A stretch of 64,000 nucleotides of DNA from Salinispora pacifica CNR114 (GTDB lineage Bacteria > Actinomycetota > Actinomycetes > Mycobacteriales > Micromonosporaceae). Of the stretch, positions 15,921 through 24,560 are shown piece by piece. Under the pieces are notes generated by a model. That model saw only the letters and a list, made by a program, of their open reading frames with translations, was not told the DNA's origin and did no database searches. Position 1 is the stretch's first letter; the number at the start of each line of letters is the position of its first letter. The translations under genes were made by a program, and so were the position numbers. The DNA is taken from NCBI RefSeq assembly GCF_000514775.1, contig NZ_KI911467.1:1-64000 (forward strand). Reading direction: 5' to 3'.

Positions 15921-17159
15921 CTACGGCAGCAGCTCGTTGATCCGCGCGCGGGGTGGGAAGGCGAGCGCCAGGGTCAGGTCGAGCACGGTGGCGGGGTCAG
16001 TGAGCCGCTCCCCGTACAGTTCGCGCAGCTGGCCCATTCGGTAGCGCACGGTCTGCGGGTGCACGAAGAGGTCGGCGGCGACATCGTCGCGGCGGCCGTG
16101 GTGCAGCAGCCAGGAGCGCAGCGTCTCGGTCAGTCGTTCGGCGGTGGTGGGTGGCAGCGCCGCCAGCGGCGCCAGCACCCGTGCCCGCAGGTCCGCCAGG
16201 CCTTCCGGGTCGTGGCTGAGTAACAGCTCGGCCAGGTGCGCCTCGGTGTCCAGTGGTGCGCCGGCGTCGTCCGGACGCAGCCCCAGGGCGAGCGCCCGGG
16301 TGGTCCGCTGCCAGGAGTGGGCGACCTGGGTCCACGGCCGGGGCGGACCGAGCACCGCCCGCCGGTCGTGTAGCAGTCGGGCGAGCTGCCGTCGCCGGTC
16401 GCCGTGGGCATCCGGGACGAGTAGTCCGGCGGTCTCGTCGCCGGGCCCATTGCCGGGCAGGTCGTCGGCGCTCTCCAGCGTCTGGCCGGGCAGCAGCTTG
16501 AGCACCGGGCGCAGGTTCGACCGGGGCAGCAGCACGGCGGTGAGGGTCTGCGGCGGTGGCCAGTCGGCCCGCTCCGCGCTGCGCAGCAGTACCTCCTCGT
16601 CGGCTGCGGTGAGCAGTTGCTGGGTGAGTCGTTCCAGGTTTCGGCGGCGGATGAGGCCGGTACTGGCCAACTCGTCGGCGTGCCCGGCGACGCTGGCGGC
16701 GGAGAGCTCGTCGATGTAGGCGAACATCAGCTCGGCGAACTCGGCGACCGTGGCGGCCGGCAGCTGTCCGCGCACGGCGATGGCGGACATCTCCCGCCAG
16801 GAAACCCGGGCGCCCACCCGGTACGCGGCGAGTAACGCGTCCACGCTGCGGCCGGAGCGGGCCTCTCCGCTGCCGAGCGCGTACGCGGCCTCAACGGCGG
16901 GGGCGAGTGGGGTGCTGGGGTCGGCTCCGTGGGAGCGTTCGACGAGTTGCAGGAAGGTGCCGAGGGCGATCCGTACGGCATTCTCGATCTTGTCCCGCAT
17001 CTGCCCGGTGAGGGTGCCGGAGTAGCTGGGTACCTCGGCGGTGATCGCGGTGACGGTGTGCTCGGCGAGTAGGGCGAGCCGGTTGCGGAGCTCCGCGGCA
17101 ACCTGGTCATCCAGGTCCAGCCGGGCCGCCCGCCGGGTTGCCTCGGACCGTTCGGCCAC
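15921..17159 (-). CDS. PucR-family transcriptional regulator
   Basis: The 412-residue protein has an N-terminal helical sensor part (RsbRD-like, with ELRNRLALLAEHTVTAITAEVPSY) and a C-terminal PucR helix-turn-helix: TERLTETLRSWLLHHGRRDDVAADLFVHPQTVRYRMGQLRELYG. It is divergent from the ferredoxin reductase/desaturase pair, only 86 bp away, and is the obvious candidate to regulate it. In actinobacteria such PucR genes often sit next to fatty acid desaturase loci. Start is a GTG. The signal it senses cannot be read from sequence; a lipid or temperature cue would fit the neighbours. Confidence 0.85.
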   Translation of the reverse strand: MAERSEATRRAARLDLDDQVAAELRNRLALLAEHTVTAITAEVPSYSGTLTGQMRDKIENAVRIALGTFLQLVERSHGADPSTPLAPAVEAAYALGSGEARSGRSVDALLAAYRVGARVSWREMSAIAVRGQLPAATVAEFAELMFAYIDELSAASVAGHADELASTGLIRRRNLERLTQQLLTAADEEVLLRSAERADWPPPQTLTAVLLPRSNLRPVLKLLPGQTLESADDLPGNGPGDETAGLLVPDAHGDRRRQLARLLHDRRAVLGPPRPWTQVAHSWQRTTRALALGLRPDDAGAPLDTEAHLAELLLSHDPEGLADLRARVLAPLAALPPTTAERLTETLRSWLLHHGRRDDVAADLFVHPQTVRYRMGQLRELYGERLTDPATVLDLTLALAFPPRARINELLP

Positions 17160-17245
17160 AACCTTGTTCCCTTCGTATAAATTTCTGGGTCGGGTTCACC
17201 TTCCCAGGTCAAGATTTTATGCCAGTGTGCCGCCACGATCGGGAG
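17160..17245. promoter_or_regulatory. Divergent promoter region of pucR and the desaturase operon
   Basis: This 86-bp segment is much richer in A and T than its surroundings and holds TATAAATTT- and ATTTTATG-like stretches suited to -10 elements in both directions. An inverted repeat, CTGGG and CCCAG about 13 bp apart, lies near its centre. It is the only room for regulation of both transcripts. Confidence 0.4.
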
Positions 17246-18337
17246 ATGACCACCACCGTCCAGCGCCCGTCCGCGCCGGCGTCCCTGCGTCGCGGGCTGC
17301 TGCGACTCGCCGCGGCGGTCACCACCCCGCTGCTGCCCGACGACTACCTTGACCTGGTCGCCCCGCTGCGTGCCGGCGCCGACCTACGGGGCCGGATCGT
17401 CGAGGTGCGTCCGGAGACCCCGGACGCCGCCACCGTCGTGATCCAGCCGGGGCGAGACTGGCAGGGGCACCGCCCCGGGCAGTACCTCCGGCTCGGCGTG
17501 GATGTCAACGGCGTGCGGCAGTGGCGGGCCTACTCGGTGACCTCCGCTCCCGGCGACCGCCACGACCCGATCACGATCACCGTCAAGGCGATACCGGACG
17601 GCCTGGTCAGCAACCATCTGGTGCGGCACGCTCATCCCGGCATGATTGTGCAGCTTGACCAGGCGCAGGGCGACTTCGTGCCACCGGCCACCCCGCCGGC
17701 GCGGGTGCTGCTGGTGACCGCGGGCAGCGGAATCACCCCCGTTATGGGGATGCTGCGCAGCGGGGCCCTCACCGGGGCGGACGTCACGCTGGTGCACTCG
17801 GCGCCCACCGCGGCGGACGTGATCTTCGGTGCGGCGCTGCGGGACCTCGCCGCCGCCGGCTCGCTCCGGCTGGTGGAGCGGCACACCCGGAATGTCGGCC
17901 AGCTCAGCCTCGCCGACCTGGCCGCGCTGGTGCCGGACCATCTCGAGCGGGAGACGTGGGCGTGCGGCCCGGCCGGGCTCCTCGACGCCCTTACCGCGCA
18001 CTGGACCGCTGCCGGCTTCGGCGAACGACTGCACACCGAGCAGTTCCGCCCGACCATCATCGCGCCGGGCGAGGGCGGCACCGTCACCTTCGGTCGCAGC
18101 GGGGTGACCGTCGCCGCCGACGGCAGCACCCCGCTGCTGGAGGCGGGGGAAGCGGCCGGTGTGCTGATGCCGTCCGGCTGCCGCATGGGCATCTGCTACG
18201 GCTGCGTCCTGCCGCTGCGCCAGGGTGCCGTCCGTGACCTACGTAACGGGTCGCTCACCACGGCGGTTCCCGGTGACGGTGTCCTCGTCCAAACCTGCGT
18301 GTCGGCCGCTGCCGGCCCCTGCGACCTCGAACACTGA
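17246..18337 (+). CDS. Ferredoxin reductase-like oxidoreductase for fatty acid desaturation
   Basis: The 363-residue protein is modular: a short N-terminal helix region, an FAD-binding barrel (GHRPGQYLRLGVDVNGVRQWRAYS, with the RxYS motif), an NAD(P)-binding domain (LLVTAGSGITPVMGML, CGPAGLLDAL) and a C-terminal plant-type 2Fe-2S domain with the CX4CX2C set in GCRMGICYGCVLP and a fourth Cys in VQTCVSA. It resembles M. tuberculosis Rv3230c, the electron donor of the DesA3 stearoyl-CoA desaturase. The gene lies 15 bp upstream of a desaturase gene, as in that system. I chose the ATG at 17246 over an upstream ATG because GGGAG precedes it and the FAD domain begins soon after. Confidence 0.9.
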   Translation: MTTTVQRPSAPASLRRGLLRLAAAVTTPLLPDDYLDLVAPLRAGADLRGRIVEVRPETPDAATVVIQPGRDWQGHRPGQYLRLGVDVNGVRQWRAYSVTSAPGDRHDPITITVKAIPDGLVSNHLVRHAHPGMIVQLDQAQGDFVPPATPPARVLLVTAGSGITPVMGMLRSGALTGADVTLVHSAPTAADVIFGAALRDLAAAGSLRLVERHTRNVGQLSLADLAALVPDHLERETWACGPAGLLDALTAHWTAAGFGERLHTEQFRPTIIAPGEGGTVTFGRSGVTVAADGSTPLLEAGEAAGVLMPSGCRMGICYGCVLPLRQGAVRDLRNGSLTTAVPGDGVLVQTCVSAAAGPCDLEH

Positions 18338-18352
18338 TTCCGGAGTACCGAC

Positions 18353-19495
18353 GTGACCGTCATGCAACGCAAGCCCGTCAACCCGATCGATCACCTCAGT
18401 GCCGAAGACATTGAGGTGATCGGAAAGGAACTGGACGCGATCCGGGACCGGGTGCTGGCCGATCTGGGGGAACGGGACGCCCGCTACATCCGCCGGCTGA
18501 TCCGGACGCAGCGGCGCCTGGAGTTGGGCAGTCGGGCGGTGCTGCTCTTCTCGCTGTTCCCGCCGGCGTGGATCATCGGCACGGCCGGTCTGTCGGTCGC
18601 CAAGATCCTGGAGAACATGGAGATCGGGCACAACATCCTGCACGGCCAGTGGGACTGGATGCGGGACCCGAAGATCCATTCCACGACCTGGGAGTGGGAC
18701 CACGTCTCTCCGGCCGAGCAGTGGAAGCACTCCCACAACGAGCTGCACCACCGCTACACCAACGTGATCGGCAAGGACAACGACCTCGGGTACGGCATCA
18801 TGCGCGTTGACGAGGACCAGCGGTGGCACCCGCTCCACCTGGGGCAGCCGGTGTGGAACCTGATCAACGCCTGCTTCTTCGAGTACGGCATCGCCGCGTA
18901 CGACCTGGAGCTGGGGCGTAACCTGAAGAAGGGCCGGCACCGGGATCCGGCGTTCCGGGCTCGGGCCCGAGCCGTCGGCCGTAAGATCCGCCGTCAGGTC
19001 CTGAAGGACTACGTGCTGCACCCACTGCTGTCCGGGCCATCGTTTCTGAGCACGCTCGCCGCGACCTTCACCGCGAACCTGGTCCGGAACCTGTGGAGCC
19101 ACTCCGTGATCATGTGCGGGCACTTCCCGGAGGGCGTGGAGACCTTCGAGAAGACCTCGATCGAGGGGGAGACCCGCGGCGAGTGGTACCTGCGGCAGAT
19201 GCTCGGCTCGGCGAACATCAGTGGTAGCCGGTTGCTACACATCATGTCCGGCAACCTCTCCCACCAGATCGAGCACCACCTCTTCCCGGACCTGCCGAGC
19301 AACCGCTACCGGGAGGTCGCTCCGGAGGTCCGGGCGCTGTTCGACCGGTACGGCCTGAAGTACACCACCGGATCGCTGCCCCGGCAGGTCTTCTCCGCCT
19401 GGAAGAAGGTCATCCGGCTGTCGCTGCCCAACCGTCGGCCCCGCGACCGGGCCAGCAACCGGCCGGCGCCGGCGCTGCGTACCTCTGGTGCCTGA
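18353..19495 (+). CDS. desA3: Membrane fatty acid (acyl-CoA) desaturase, DesA3-like
   Basis: The 380-residue protein has the three histidine boxes of membrane di-iron desaturases: GHNILHGQWD, WKHSHNELHH and HQIEHHLFPDLP. Hydrophobic stretches (AVLLFSLFPPAWIIGTAGLS and others) lie between them. It resembles DesA3 of mycobacteria, a delta-9 stearoyl-CoA desaturase that adjusts membrane fluidity. The adjacent reductase would supply electrons. The start is a GTG preceded by a GGAG site. The basic, Pro-rich C-terminus is cytosolic. It is followed by a long terminator hairpin. The symbol follows the mycobacterial homologue and is tentative. Confidence 0.9.
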   Translation: MTVMQRKPVNPIDHLSAEDIEVIGKELDAIRDRVLADLGERDARYIRRLIRTQRRLELGSRAVLLFSLFPPAWIIGTAGLSVAKILENMEIGHNILHGQWDWMRDPKIHSTTWEWDHVSPAEQWKHSHNELHHRYTNVIGKDNDLGYGIMRVDEDQRWHPLHLGQPVWNLINACFFEYGIAAYDLELGRNLKKGRHRDPAFRARARAVGRKIRRQVLKDYVLHPLLSGPSFLSTLAATFTANLVRNLWSHSVIMCGHFPEGVETFEKTSIEGETRGEWYLRQMLGSANISGSRLLHIMSGNLSHQIEHHLFPDLPSNRYREVAPEVRALFDRYGLKYTTGSLPRQVFSAWKKVIRLSLPNRRPRDRASNRPAPALRTSGA

Positions 19496-19509
19496 ACTGG
19501 CGTAGGTGA

Positions 19510-19543
19510 GTGAGCCCGGGCCGCCAAGGCGGCCCGGGCTCAC
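19510..19543 (+). terminator. Bidirectional terminator between desaturase and acyl-CoA ligase
   Basis: GTGAGCCCGGGCCGCC (19510-19525) is exactly complementary to the sequence at 19528-19543, a 16-bp stem with almost no loop. It lies between two convergent genes. Confidence 0.82.
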
Positions 19544-19634
19544 CTGTTCCCCACTGGCCGGGTGTCCCGCTGGCCGACGGCCCCGGGTCGGCCGAGCTCC
19601 CGCGACCTGGGCGTGGCTCGGCCCGGGGCCCCGG

Positions 19635-21323
19635 TCAGGTGGCGAGCAGCCGGTCGCGGACCTCCCGGCGCAGCACCTTGCCGATCTGGGAGCGGGGCAG
19701 GTCGTCAACCACCACCACCCGGCGCGGCACCTTGTACGCGGTCAGCTGCTCCCGGCACCTTGCCCGGATGCCCGCCTCGTCGGTGGTGCAGTCGGCGTGC
19801 AGCACCACCACGGCGACAACCTCCTCGCCGCCAGCGGCACCGGGCAGGCCGACCGCGGCGGCGTTGCGGATCCCGGGGATCTGCCGCAGCGCCTCCTCCA
19901 CCTCGGACGGGTAGACGTTGAACCCACCAGTGATGATCAGTTCTTTGATCCGGTCAACGACCCGTACGAAGCCGTCCGAGTTCATCTCCACGATGTCCCC
20001 GGTTCGGAGCCAACCGCCGGGCAGCAGCACCGCCGCCGTCTCCTCCGGCCGGCACCAGTACCCGGCGAAGACCTGCGGCCCGCTGATCAGCAACTCGCCC
20101 GCCTCGCCGGGGGCGCGGTCCCGGGTCGGGTCCTCCGGGTCAACGATGCGGATGTTGGTGGCGGGGAACGGAATGCCCACGGTGCCGGGCTGCCGGGCCG
20201 TCGACACCGGATTCCCCAAGGCCACCGGGGAGGTCTCGGTCATCCCGTACCCCTCGACCAGCAGCCCGCCGGTCACCGACTCCCACAGGCCCACGGTGGC
20301 CGGGGGCAGCGACATCGCCCCGGAGATGGCATACCGGACGGAGGTCAGGTCGACGCCGCGTTCCCGGGCGGCGACGGCGAGCTTCTCGTAGATCGGCGGT
20401 ACTGCCGGCAGGAACGTCGGCGGGCGGCGACGTATCGCCTGGAGGGTCTCGTTCACGTCGAAGCGGGGCAGCAGTACCAGGGTCGCGCCGATGCTGACCG
20501 AGAAGGTCAGGCAGAGCGTCAGCCCGTAGGCGTGGAACAGGGGTAGCACGCCGTACACGGTCTCGGCACCGTCGCGGAGTCCCGGCACCCACGCGCGGCC
20601 CTGCGCGGCGTTGACACGCAGGTTGCGGTGGGTGAGGATCGCTCCCTTCGGGGTCCCGGTGGTGCCGCCGGTGTACTGCAACAGCGCGGTGTCGTCCGGC
20701 TCCGGCGCGGGATGGTCGGCGGCCAACGGTCCGCTGCCGGCCAGCAGGCGTTCCCAGGCCAGGGCGCCCGGTGCGGGGGCGGTGATCGCGGCGCGGGCGG
20801 TCCGGGCTCGGGACACCGGTAGCCGCAGCGCCCAGCGCTTGAGCGGGGGTAGGGCCGCGCTGAGATCGACTGCGATGACCGTTTCGACCTTGGTGGTGCC
20901 GGCGGTGCGTTGCACCAGTGGCGCGACCTTGTTCCAGACCACGGCGACTCGGGCGCCGTGGTCGGCGAGTTGGTGGGCGAGTTCCTGCTCGGTATAGAGC
21001 GGGTTGTGCTCGACCACGATCGCACCGAGTCGCAGCACCGCGTAGAAGGCCACCACGTGTTGCGGGCAGTTTGGCAGGACCAGTGCGACCCGGTCGCCTT
21101 GGCCGACGCCGAGGCGGCGGAGCGCCTCAGCGGCCCGGTCCACCTGTGCCGCCAGCTCACGGTAGCTGGTGGTGGCGCCGAAGAAGTCCAGGGCGGTCCG
21201 GTCACCGAACCGGTGAACGGCCTCCCGCAGCAGGTCGACCAGGGACTCGTCGGTCGGGGTGATGGTCGTCGGCACCCCCGGTGCGTAGCTACGAAGCCAC
21301 GGCCGTTCGGCGCTCAGGTTCAT
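19635..21323 (-). CDS. Long-chain fatty acid--CoA ligase (AMP-forming)
   Basis: The 562-residue protein is an ANL-superfamily adenylate-forming enzyme. The P-loop YTGGTTGTPKGAILTH, the core VEGYGMTETSPVALG, the GWLRTGDIVEMNSDGF hinge (with the D and R that start the C-terminal domain) and the catalytic Lys in PRSQIGKVLRR are all intact. It activates a fatty acid with ATP and then with CoA. Its place beside the desaturase pair suggests lipid metabolism. I chose the ATG at 21323 because GGGGAGG lies nine bases upstream; a second ATG nine bases earlier has no spacing. No membrane segments. Confidence 0.9.
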   Translation of the reverse strand: MNLSAERPWLRSYAPGVPTTITPTDESLVDLLREAVHRFGDRTALDFFGATTSYRELAAQVDRAAEALRRLGVGQGDRVALVLPNCPQHVVAFYAVLRLGAIVVEHNPLYTEQELAHQLADHGARVAVVWNKVAPLVQRTAGTTKVETVIAVDLSAALPPLKRWALRLPVSRARTARAAITAPAPGALAWERLLAGSGPLAADHPAPEPDDTALLQYTGGTTGTPKGAILTHRNLRVNAAQGRAWVPGLRDGAETVYGVLPLFHAYGLTLCLTFSVSIGATLVLLPRFDVNETLQAIRRRPPTFLPAVPPIYEKLAVAARERGVDLTSVRYAISGAMSLPPATVGLWESVTGGLLVEGYGMTETSPVALGNPVSTARQPGTVGIPFPATNIRIVDPEDPTRDRAPGEAGELLISGPQVFAGYWCRPEETAAVLLPGGWLRTGDIVEMNSDGFVRVVDRIKELIITGGFNVYPSEVEEALRQIPGIRNAAAVGLPGAAGGEEVVAVVVLHADCTTDEAGIRARCREQLTAYKVPRRVVVVDDLPRSQIGKVLRREVRDRLLAT

Positions 21324-21425
21324 GGTGGCCATCCTCCCCACGGTCGTCTACCGGACCGTAACCTACGGTCTGGTAGGAAACCCGGCGAGGTACCTGTCGT
21401 CGCACCGCCGATCGAGTGCCCGTGG

Positions 21426-21602
21426 TCAGTGTCGTCGTTGCGATTGCCGAGTCATCTGGCGCACCTTGACCACCGCCATGATGATCACGACCACCAGCGC
21501 GATCGCACCGATAACCATCAGCCATTGGGCCGCCTGCCAGAGCAGTCCCAGCAGGATGAGTGCGGCAGCGACGATGCCGATGACCCAAAGTACTACCCGC
21601 AT
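21426..21602 (-). CDS. Small membrane protein, 58 aa
   Basis: An ATG with a perfect GGAGG five bases upstream opens a 58-residue frame. Two hydrophobic helices (VVLWVIGIVAAALILLGLLW and LMVIGAIALVVVIIMAVV) are followed by a basic tail (KVRQMTRQSQRRH). This is a small inner membrane protein of unknown role, with no soluble domain. The gene stands alone, about 100 bp upstream of the acyl-CoA ligase on the same strand and about 100 bp downstream of the TauE gene. It is too short for many gene finders. Confidence 0.7.
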   Translation of the reverse strand: MRVVLWVIGIVAAALILLGLLWQAAQWLMVIGAIALVVVIIMAVVKVRQMTRQSQRRH

Positions 21603-21704
21603 GTCGACCTCCGTCCCGCCCCCGTTGGCGGGGGACGCTCCGCCGCCTTCCCGGCCTGGCCGGCAACATGCCGGATGGGAACCGGCGAGTTCCTGCCCGC
21701 GTGG

Positions 21705-22607
21705 TCAGCGCTCCGTCTGGTGATCCTGCGCGGCGCGGTGCGCTGACCCGGTCGTCCCGGCGGGTCTGCGGCGGCGGCCGGCGACCAGCAGCGCCACCGC
21801 CGCGAGGGCGCCGGTGAGGGCGGCTACCAGGATTTTGACCCGGCCATCTCCGGGCACCTGCTGGACCAGGACGAACACGCCCGCGACCACCACGAATCCG
21901 CCGAAGGTCCGGCGGAGCACGACCTCGGGCACACGGCCGGCCAGTCGGGCACCGGCGAGGCTGCCGGCGACGGCGGCGGTGGTGACCGCGGCGGCCAGGC
22001 CCCAGTCGATGCTGACGCTGGACAGGTATCCGGTCAGACCCGCGAACGACTTCATCGCTATCACGACCAGTGAGGTGCCGGCCGCGACCGGCATCGGCAG
22101 ACCACCGAGCAGCGTGAGCGCGGGCACCACCAGGAAGCCGCCACCCGCGCCGACCATGCCGGTTACCAGGCCGACCACGACGCCGTCCAGCAGGACCCGC
22201 CGCACCGGGAGCTCGCGTGGCACCATACGGCCGTCGGTGCCACGACGACCGCGGATCATCGCGGCCGCCGTGGCGAGCATCATCACCGCGAAGCCGGTGA
22301 GCAGGATCGTCGCCGGGACGAACGCGGCCAGCCGGCCACCGACGTAGGCCCCGGCCATGCCGGCGGCCCCGAAGAGCAGGCCGCTACGCCAGCGGATCCG
22401 TCCGGCACGGGCATGCGGTAGTACACCGACCGCGCTGGTCACGCCGACCACCAGCAGCGAGGTGGCGATCGCCTCCTTCGGCGGCAGGTCGGCGACGTAG
22501 ACCAACAGTGGTACGGCGAGGATGGAGCCGCCCCCGCCGAGCAGGCCGAGGCTGAGCCCGATCAGGACGGCCAGCCCGACGGTCAGGGCCAGGGTGAGGC
22601 TGATCAC
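21705..22607 (-). CDS. TauE/SafE family sulfite/sulfur-compound permease
   Basis: The 300-residue protein has eight or so membrane helices in two repeats, each opening with the family's Gly-rich motif: LGLLGGGGSILAVPLLVYV and GMVGAGGGFLVVPALTLLGG. The family exports sulfite, sulfoacetate or thiosulfate-like anions. It is the last gene of a sulfide/persulfide locus, downstream of the metallo-beta-lactamase/rhodanese gene, and probably removes the sulfite or thiosulfate that enzyme makes. The GTG start has no good ribosome binding site of its own and overlaps the stop of a 15-residue leader frame. Confidence 0.87.
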   Translation of the reverse strand: MISLTLALTVGLAVLIGLSLGLLGGGGSILAVPLLVYVADLPPKEAIATSLLVVGVTSAVGVLPHARAGRIRWRSGLLFGAAGMAGAYVGGRLAAFVPATILLTGFAVMMLATAAAMIRGRRGTDGRMVPRELPVRRVLLDGVVVGLVTGMVGAGGGFLVVPALTLLGGLPMPVAAGTSLVVIAMKSFAGLTGYLSSVSIDWGLAAAVTTAAVAGSLAGARLAGRVPEVVLRRTFGGFVVVAGVFVLVQQVPGDGRVKILVAALTGALAAVALLVAGRRRRPAGTTGSAHRAAQDHQTER

Positions 22608-22651
22608 GACCGCCGTCCGGTCGGTGTGGCGTCGCGGGTGGGGCTGCTCAT
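22604..22651 (-). CDS. Putative 15-residue coupled leader ORF before tauE
   Basis: ATG preceded by GAGGAG encodes MSSPTRDATPTGRRS and stops with a TGA that overlaps the GTG start of the permease (GTGA). The permease has no clear ribosome binding site, so it may be translated by reinitiation after this frame. The peptide itself has no recognisable function. Confidence 0.42.
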   Translation of the reverse strand: MSSPTRDATPTGRRS

Positions 22652-22722
22652 GCTCTCCTCGTTCCTGGGCACGCCGATGGGGTGGGCGGGGTCGCCGCTC
22701 GTCGCCGGGCGGGGCGGCCGGC

Positions 22723-24135
22723 TCAGGTACGGGTGGTTTCCCCGCCGATCAGGGGGATTCCGGCCGCCTCGGCCGCTGCGAATCGGTCGTCGATGACGAC
22801 CACGTCGCGGCCGGCGTTCGCCAACAGCGACCCGGCGGCGGTGGCCCGATAGCCGGAGCCGCAGTGCACCCAGACCGCACCGGTGGGCAGGTCGGCGAGG
22901 CGCCGGGGCAGCTCGGGTAGGGGCAGGTGTACGGCGTCGGCGATGTGCCCTGCGGTCCACTCGTTGGCCATTCGCACGTCGAGCACCACGTCGGGGGTGG
23001 GCAGCCCGGTGGGGAGCCGCCCGGCACGGGCGGCAGCCAGCGCGGCGAAGTCGGCCAGCGGTAGCTTCCGTAGCTGTTCGCGGTCGGCGGCCCACCGCTC
23101 GGCCTCGCCGGTGGCCTGGCCGGCCGGCCGGTCGATGCCGATGCGGGCCAGTTCGCGCTGTGCCTCGGCGATCTGCGCAGAGGTCTCGGCGAGCAGGGTG
23201 ACCGGTGCGCCCCAGCTAATGAGCCAGCCGAGCCAGGTGGACATCGCTCCGTCCAGGCCGAGGCTGACCGTACCGGCCAGATGGGAGGCGGCGTACGCCC
23301 TGCGGTGACGTAGGTCAACAACCCACTCCCCGGCATTGACCCGCCGACGCAACGCGGCGGCGTCGGCGCGGGCGACCGGGGTGAGGTTCACCGGTGCCGG
23401 ACCGTTGAGGTTGGTGACGCCCATGTGGGCGTAGTAGGCGGGGTAGGCGTCCAACCCGGAGAGGGCTTTGGTAATGAAGTCGTCGGCGGCCAGCCGGAGT
23501 ACCGGGTTAACCCCCTTCTCCCGGCCGATGGTCGATTCTGGGGCGTCGGTCTGGCTCGCGGAGCAGAAGCTGCCGAACCCGTGGGTCGGCCACACCTCGG
23601 CGCCGTCGGGCAGTAGGTCTGCCAGCCGTCGGGCCGAGGTGTGCTGGTGGTGGGCCAGTTCGTGGGCGTGTTGCTGGCCGAGCAGGTCGGTGCGGCCGGT
23701 GGTGCCGAAGAGGAGCGAGCCGCCGGTGAAGACTCCCGCCGGTCGCCAGTCGCCGTCGTTCGCGTGGTCCAGAATGTAGGACAGGTGGTGGAAGGTGTGG
23801 CCGGGGGTGGCGGCCACCCGTAGGCGCATCGTGTCGGAGACCGTCAGGGTGTCGCCGTCGGTGACCGGCAGGTGTTCGAATTCGGCCCGCTCGGCCGCGG
23901 CGACCAGGTAGTGGGCACCGGTGACCCGAGCCAGATCGAGCCCACCGGAGACGTAGTCGTTGTGAATATGCGTCTCGACCACGTGGGTGATTCGGACCTT
24001 TGCCGCTCCGGCAAGGTACAGGATTCGGTCGATGTCACGCTGTGGGTCAACGACGACCGCTACCTGACCGTCGGAGGCCAGGTAACTGCGGTCACCCAGT
24101 GATGAGGTCGCGAGGACCGACACGTTGAACGTCAC
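22723..24135 (-). CDS. Persulfide dioxygenase/rhodanese fusion (CstB-like)
   Basis: The 470-residue protein has an N-terminal metallo-beta-lactamase domain of the ETHE1/persulfide dioxygenase type (ETHIHNDYVSGG, TPGHTFHHLSYIL, GSLLFGTTGRTDLLG). Next comes a first rhodanese-like domain without a catalytic Cys (about residues 255-360), then a C-terminal rhodanese with Cys425 in VHCGSGYRA. This is the layout of CstB, which oxidises low-molecular-weight persulfides and makes thiosulfate. A CstR-like repressor lies upstream and a TauE permease downstream. A GTG start with AAGGAG upstream and a palindromic operator 30 bp before it fit regulated expression. Confidence 0.88.
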   Translation of the reverse strand: MTFNVSVLATSSLGDRSYLASDGQVAVVVDPQRDIDRILYLAGAAKVRITHVVETHIHNDYVSGGLDLARVTGAHYLVAAAERAEFEHLPVTDGDTLTVSDTMRLRVAATPGHTFHHLSYILDHANDGDWRPAGVFTGGSLLFGTTGRTDLLGQQHAHELAHHQHTSARRLADLLPDGAEVWPTHGFGSFCSASQTDAPESTIGREKGVNPVLRLAADDFITKALSGLDAYPAYYAHMGVTNLNGPAPVNLTPVARADAAALRRRVNAGEWVVDLRHRRAYAASHLAGTVSLGLDGAMSTWLGWLISWGAPVTLLAETSAQIAEAQRELARIGIDRPAGQATGEAERWAADREQLRKLPLADFAALAAARAGRLPTGLPTPDVVLDVRMANEWTAGHIADAVHLPLPELPRRLADLPTGAVWVHCGSGYRATAAGSLLANAGRDVVVIDDRFAAAEAAGIPLIGGETTRT

Positions 24136-24163
24136 CGTCGTGCTCCTTCCAGGGCAGAAACCT

Positions 24164-24180
24164 ATACCGCCGGGGGGTAT
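24164..24180. promoter_or_regulatory. CstR/CsoR-type operator upstream of the dioxygenase gene
   Basis: ATACCGCCGGGGGGTAT is a near-perfect GC-rich palindrome with ATACC/GGTAT ends. It nearly repeats the operator before the repressor gene. It lies 29 bp upstream of the dioxygenase start codon. Confidence 0.8.
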
Positions 24181-24269
24181 GTGGCGGGCAGGTCGGTGCC
24201 TTTCAATTGGCGTGCGGTTACCCCCTCCGGTCGCCGGGATGCGGCCGGAGGGTTGGTTCTTCGGTTGAC

Positions 24270-24539
24270 TCAGGCCAGGGCCAGGAAGAGCTTCTCCAAC
24301 TCCTTCTCGGTCATCTCGGGTGTCTCGCCCTGTTGCCGGGCGCTGGTGCAGTGCCGCATGCCCGACGCGATGATTTTGTAGCCAGCCCGGTCGACGGCCT
24401 TCGACACCGCGGCGAGCTGGGTCAGCACCTCCCGGCAGTCCTGACCGTCTTCCATCATGTCGATCACGGCGTTTAGTTGGCCTCGGGCTCGCTTGAGCCG
24501 GGTCAGCGCGTCACCAGTCATCTCGGGTCGAAGCTTCAC
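24270..24539 (-). CDS. CstR-like (CsoR family) persulfide-sensing repressor
   Basis: An 89-residue CsoR/RcnR-family protein: RLKRARGQLNAVIDMMEDGQDC, QLAAVSKAVDRAGYKII and a C-terminal helix. The family's two cysteines are present as C35 and C64. The position of the copper-binding His of CsoR (four before the second Cys) is Gly60. Without that ligand, a CstR role is more likely: the two cysteines react with persulfides and release DNA. The downstream persulfide dioxygenase supports this. A perfect palindrome 22 bp upstream of the start points to autoregulation. Confidence 0.85.
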   Translation of the reverse strand: MKLRPEMTGDALTRLKRARGQLNAVIDMMEDGQDCREVLTQLAAVSKAVDRAGYKIIASGMRHCTSARQQGETPEMTEKELEKLFLALA

Positions 24540-24560
24540 CTGGCACCTCCGGTACCCACA

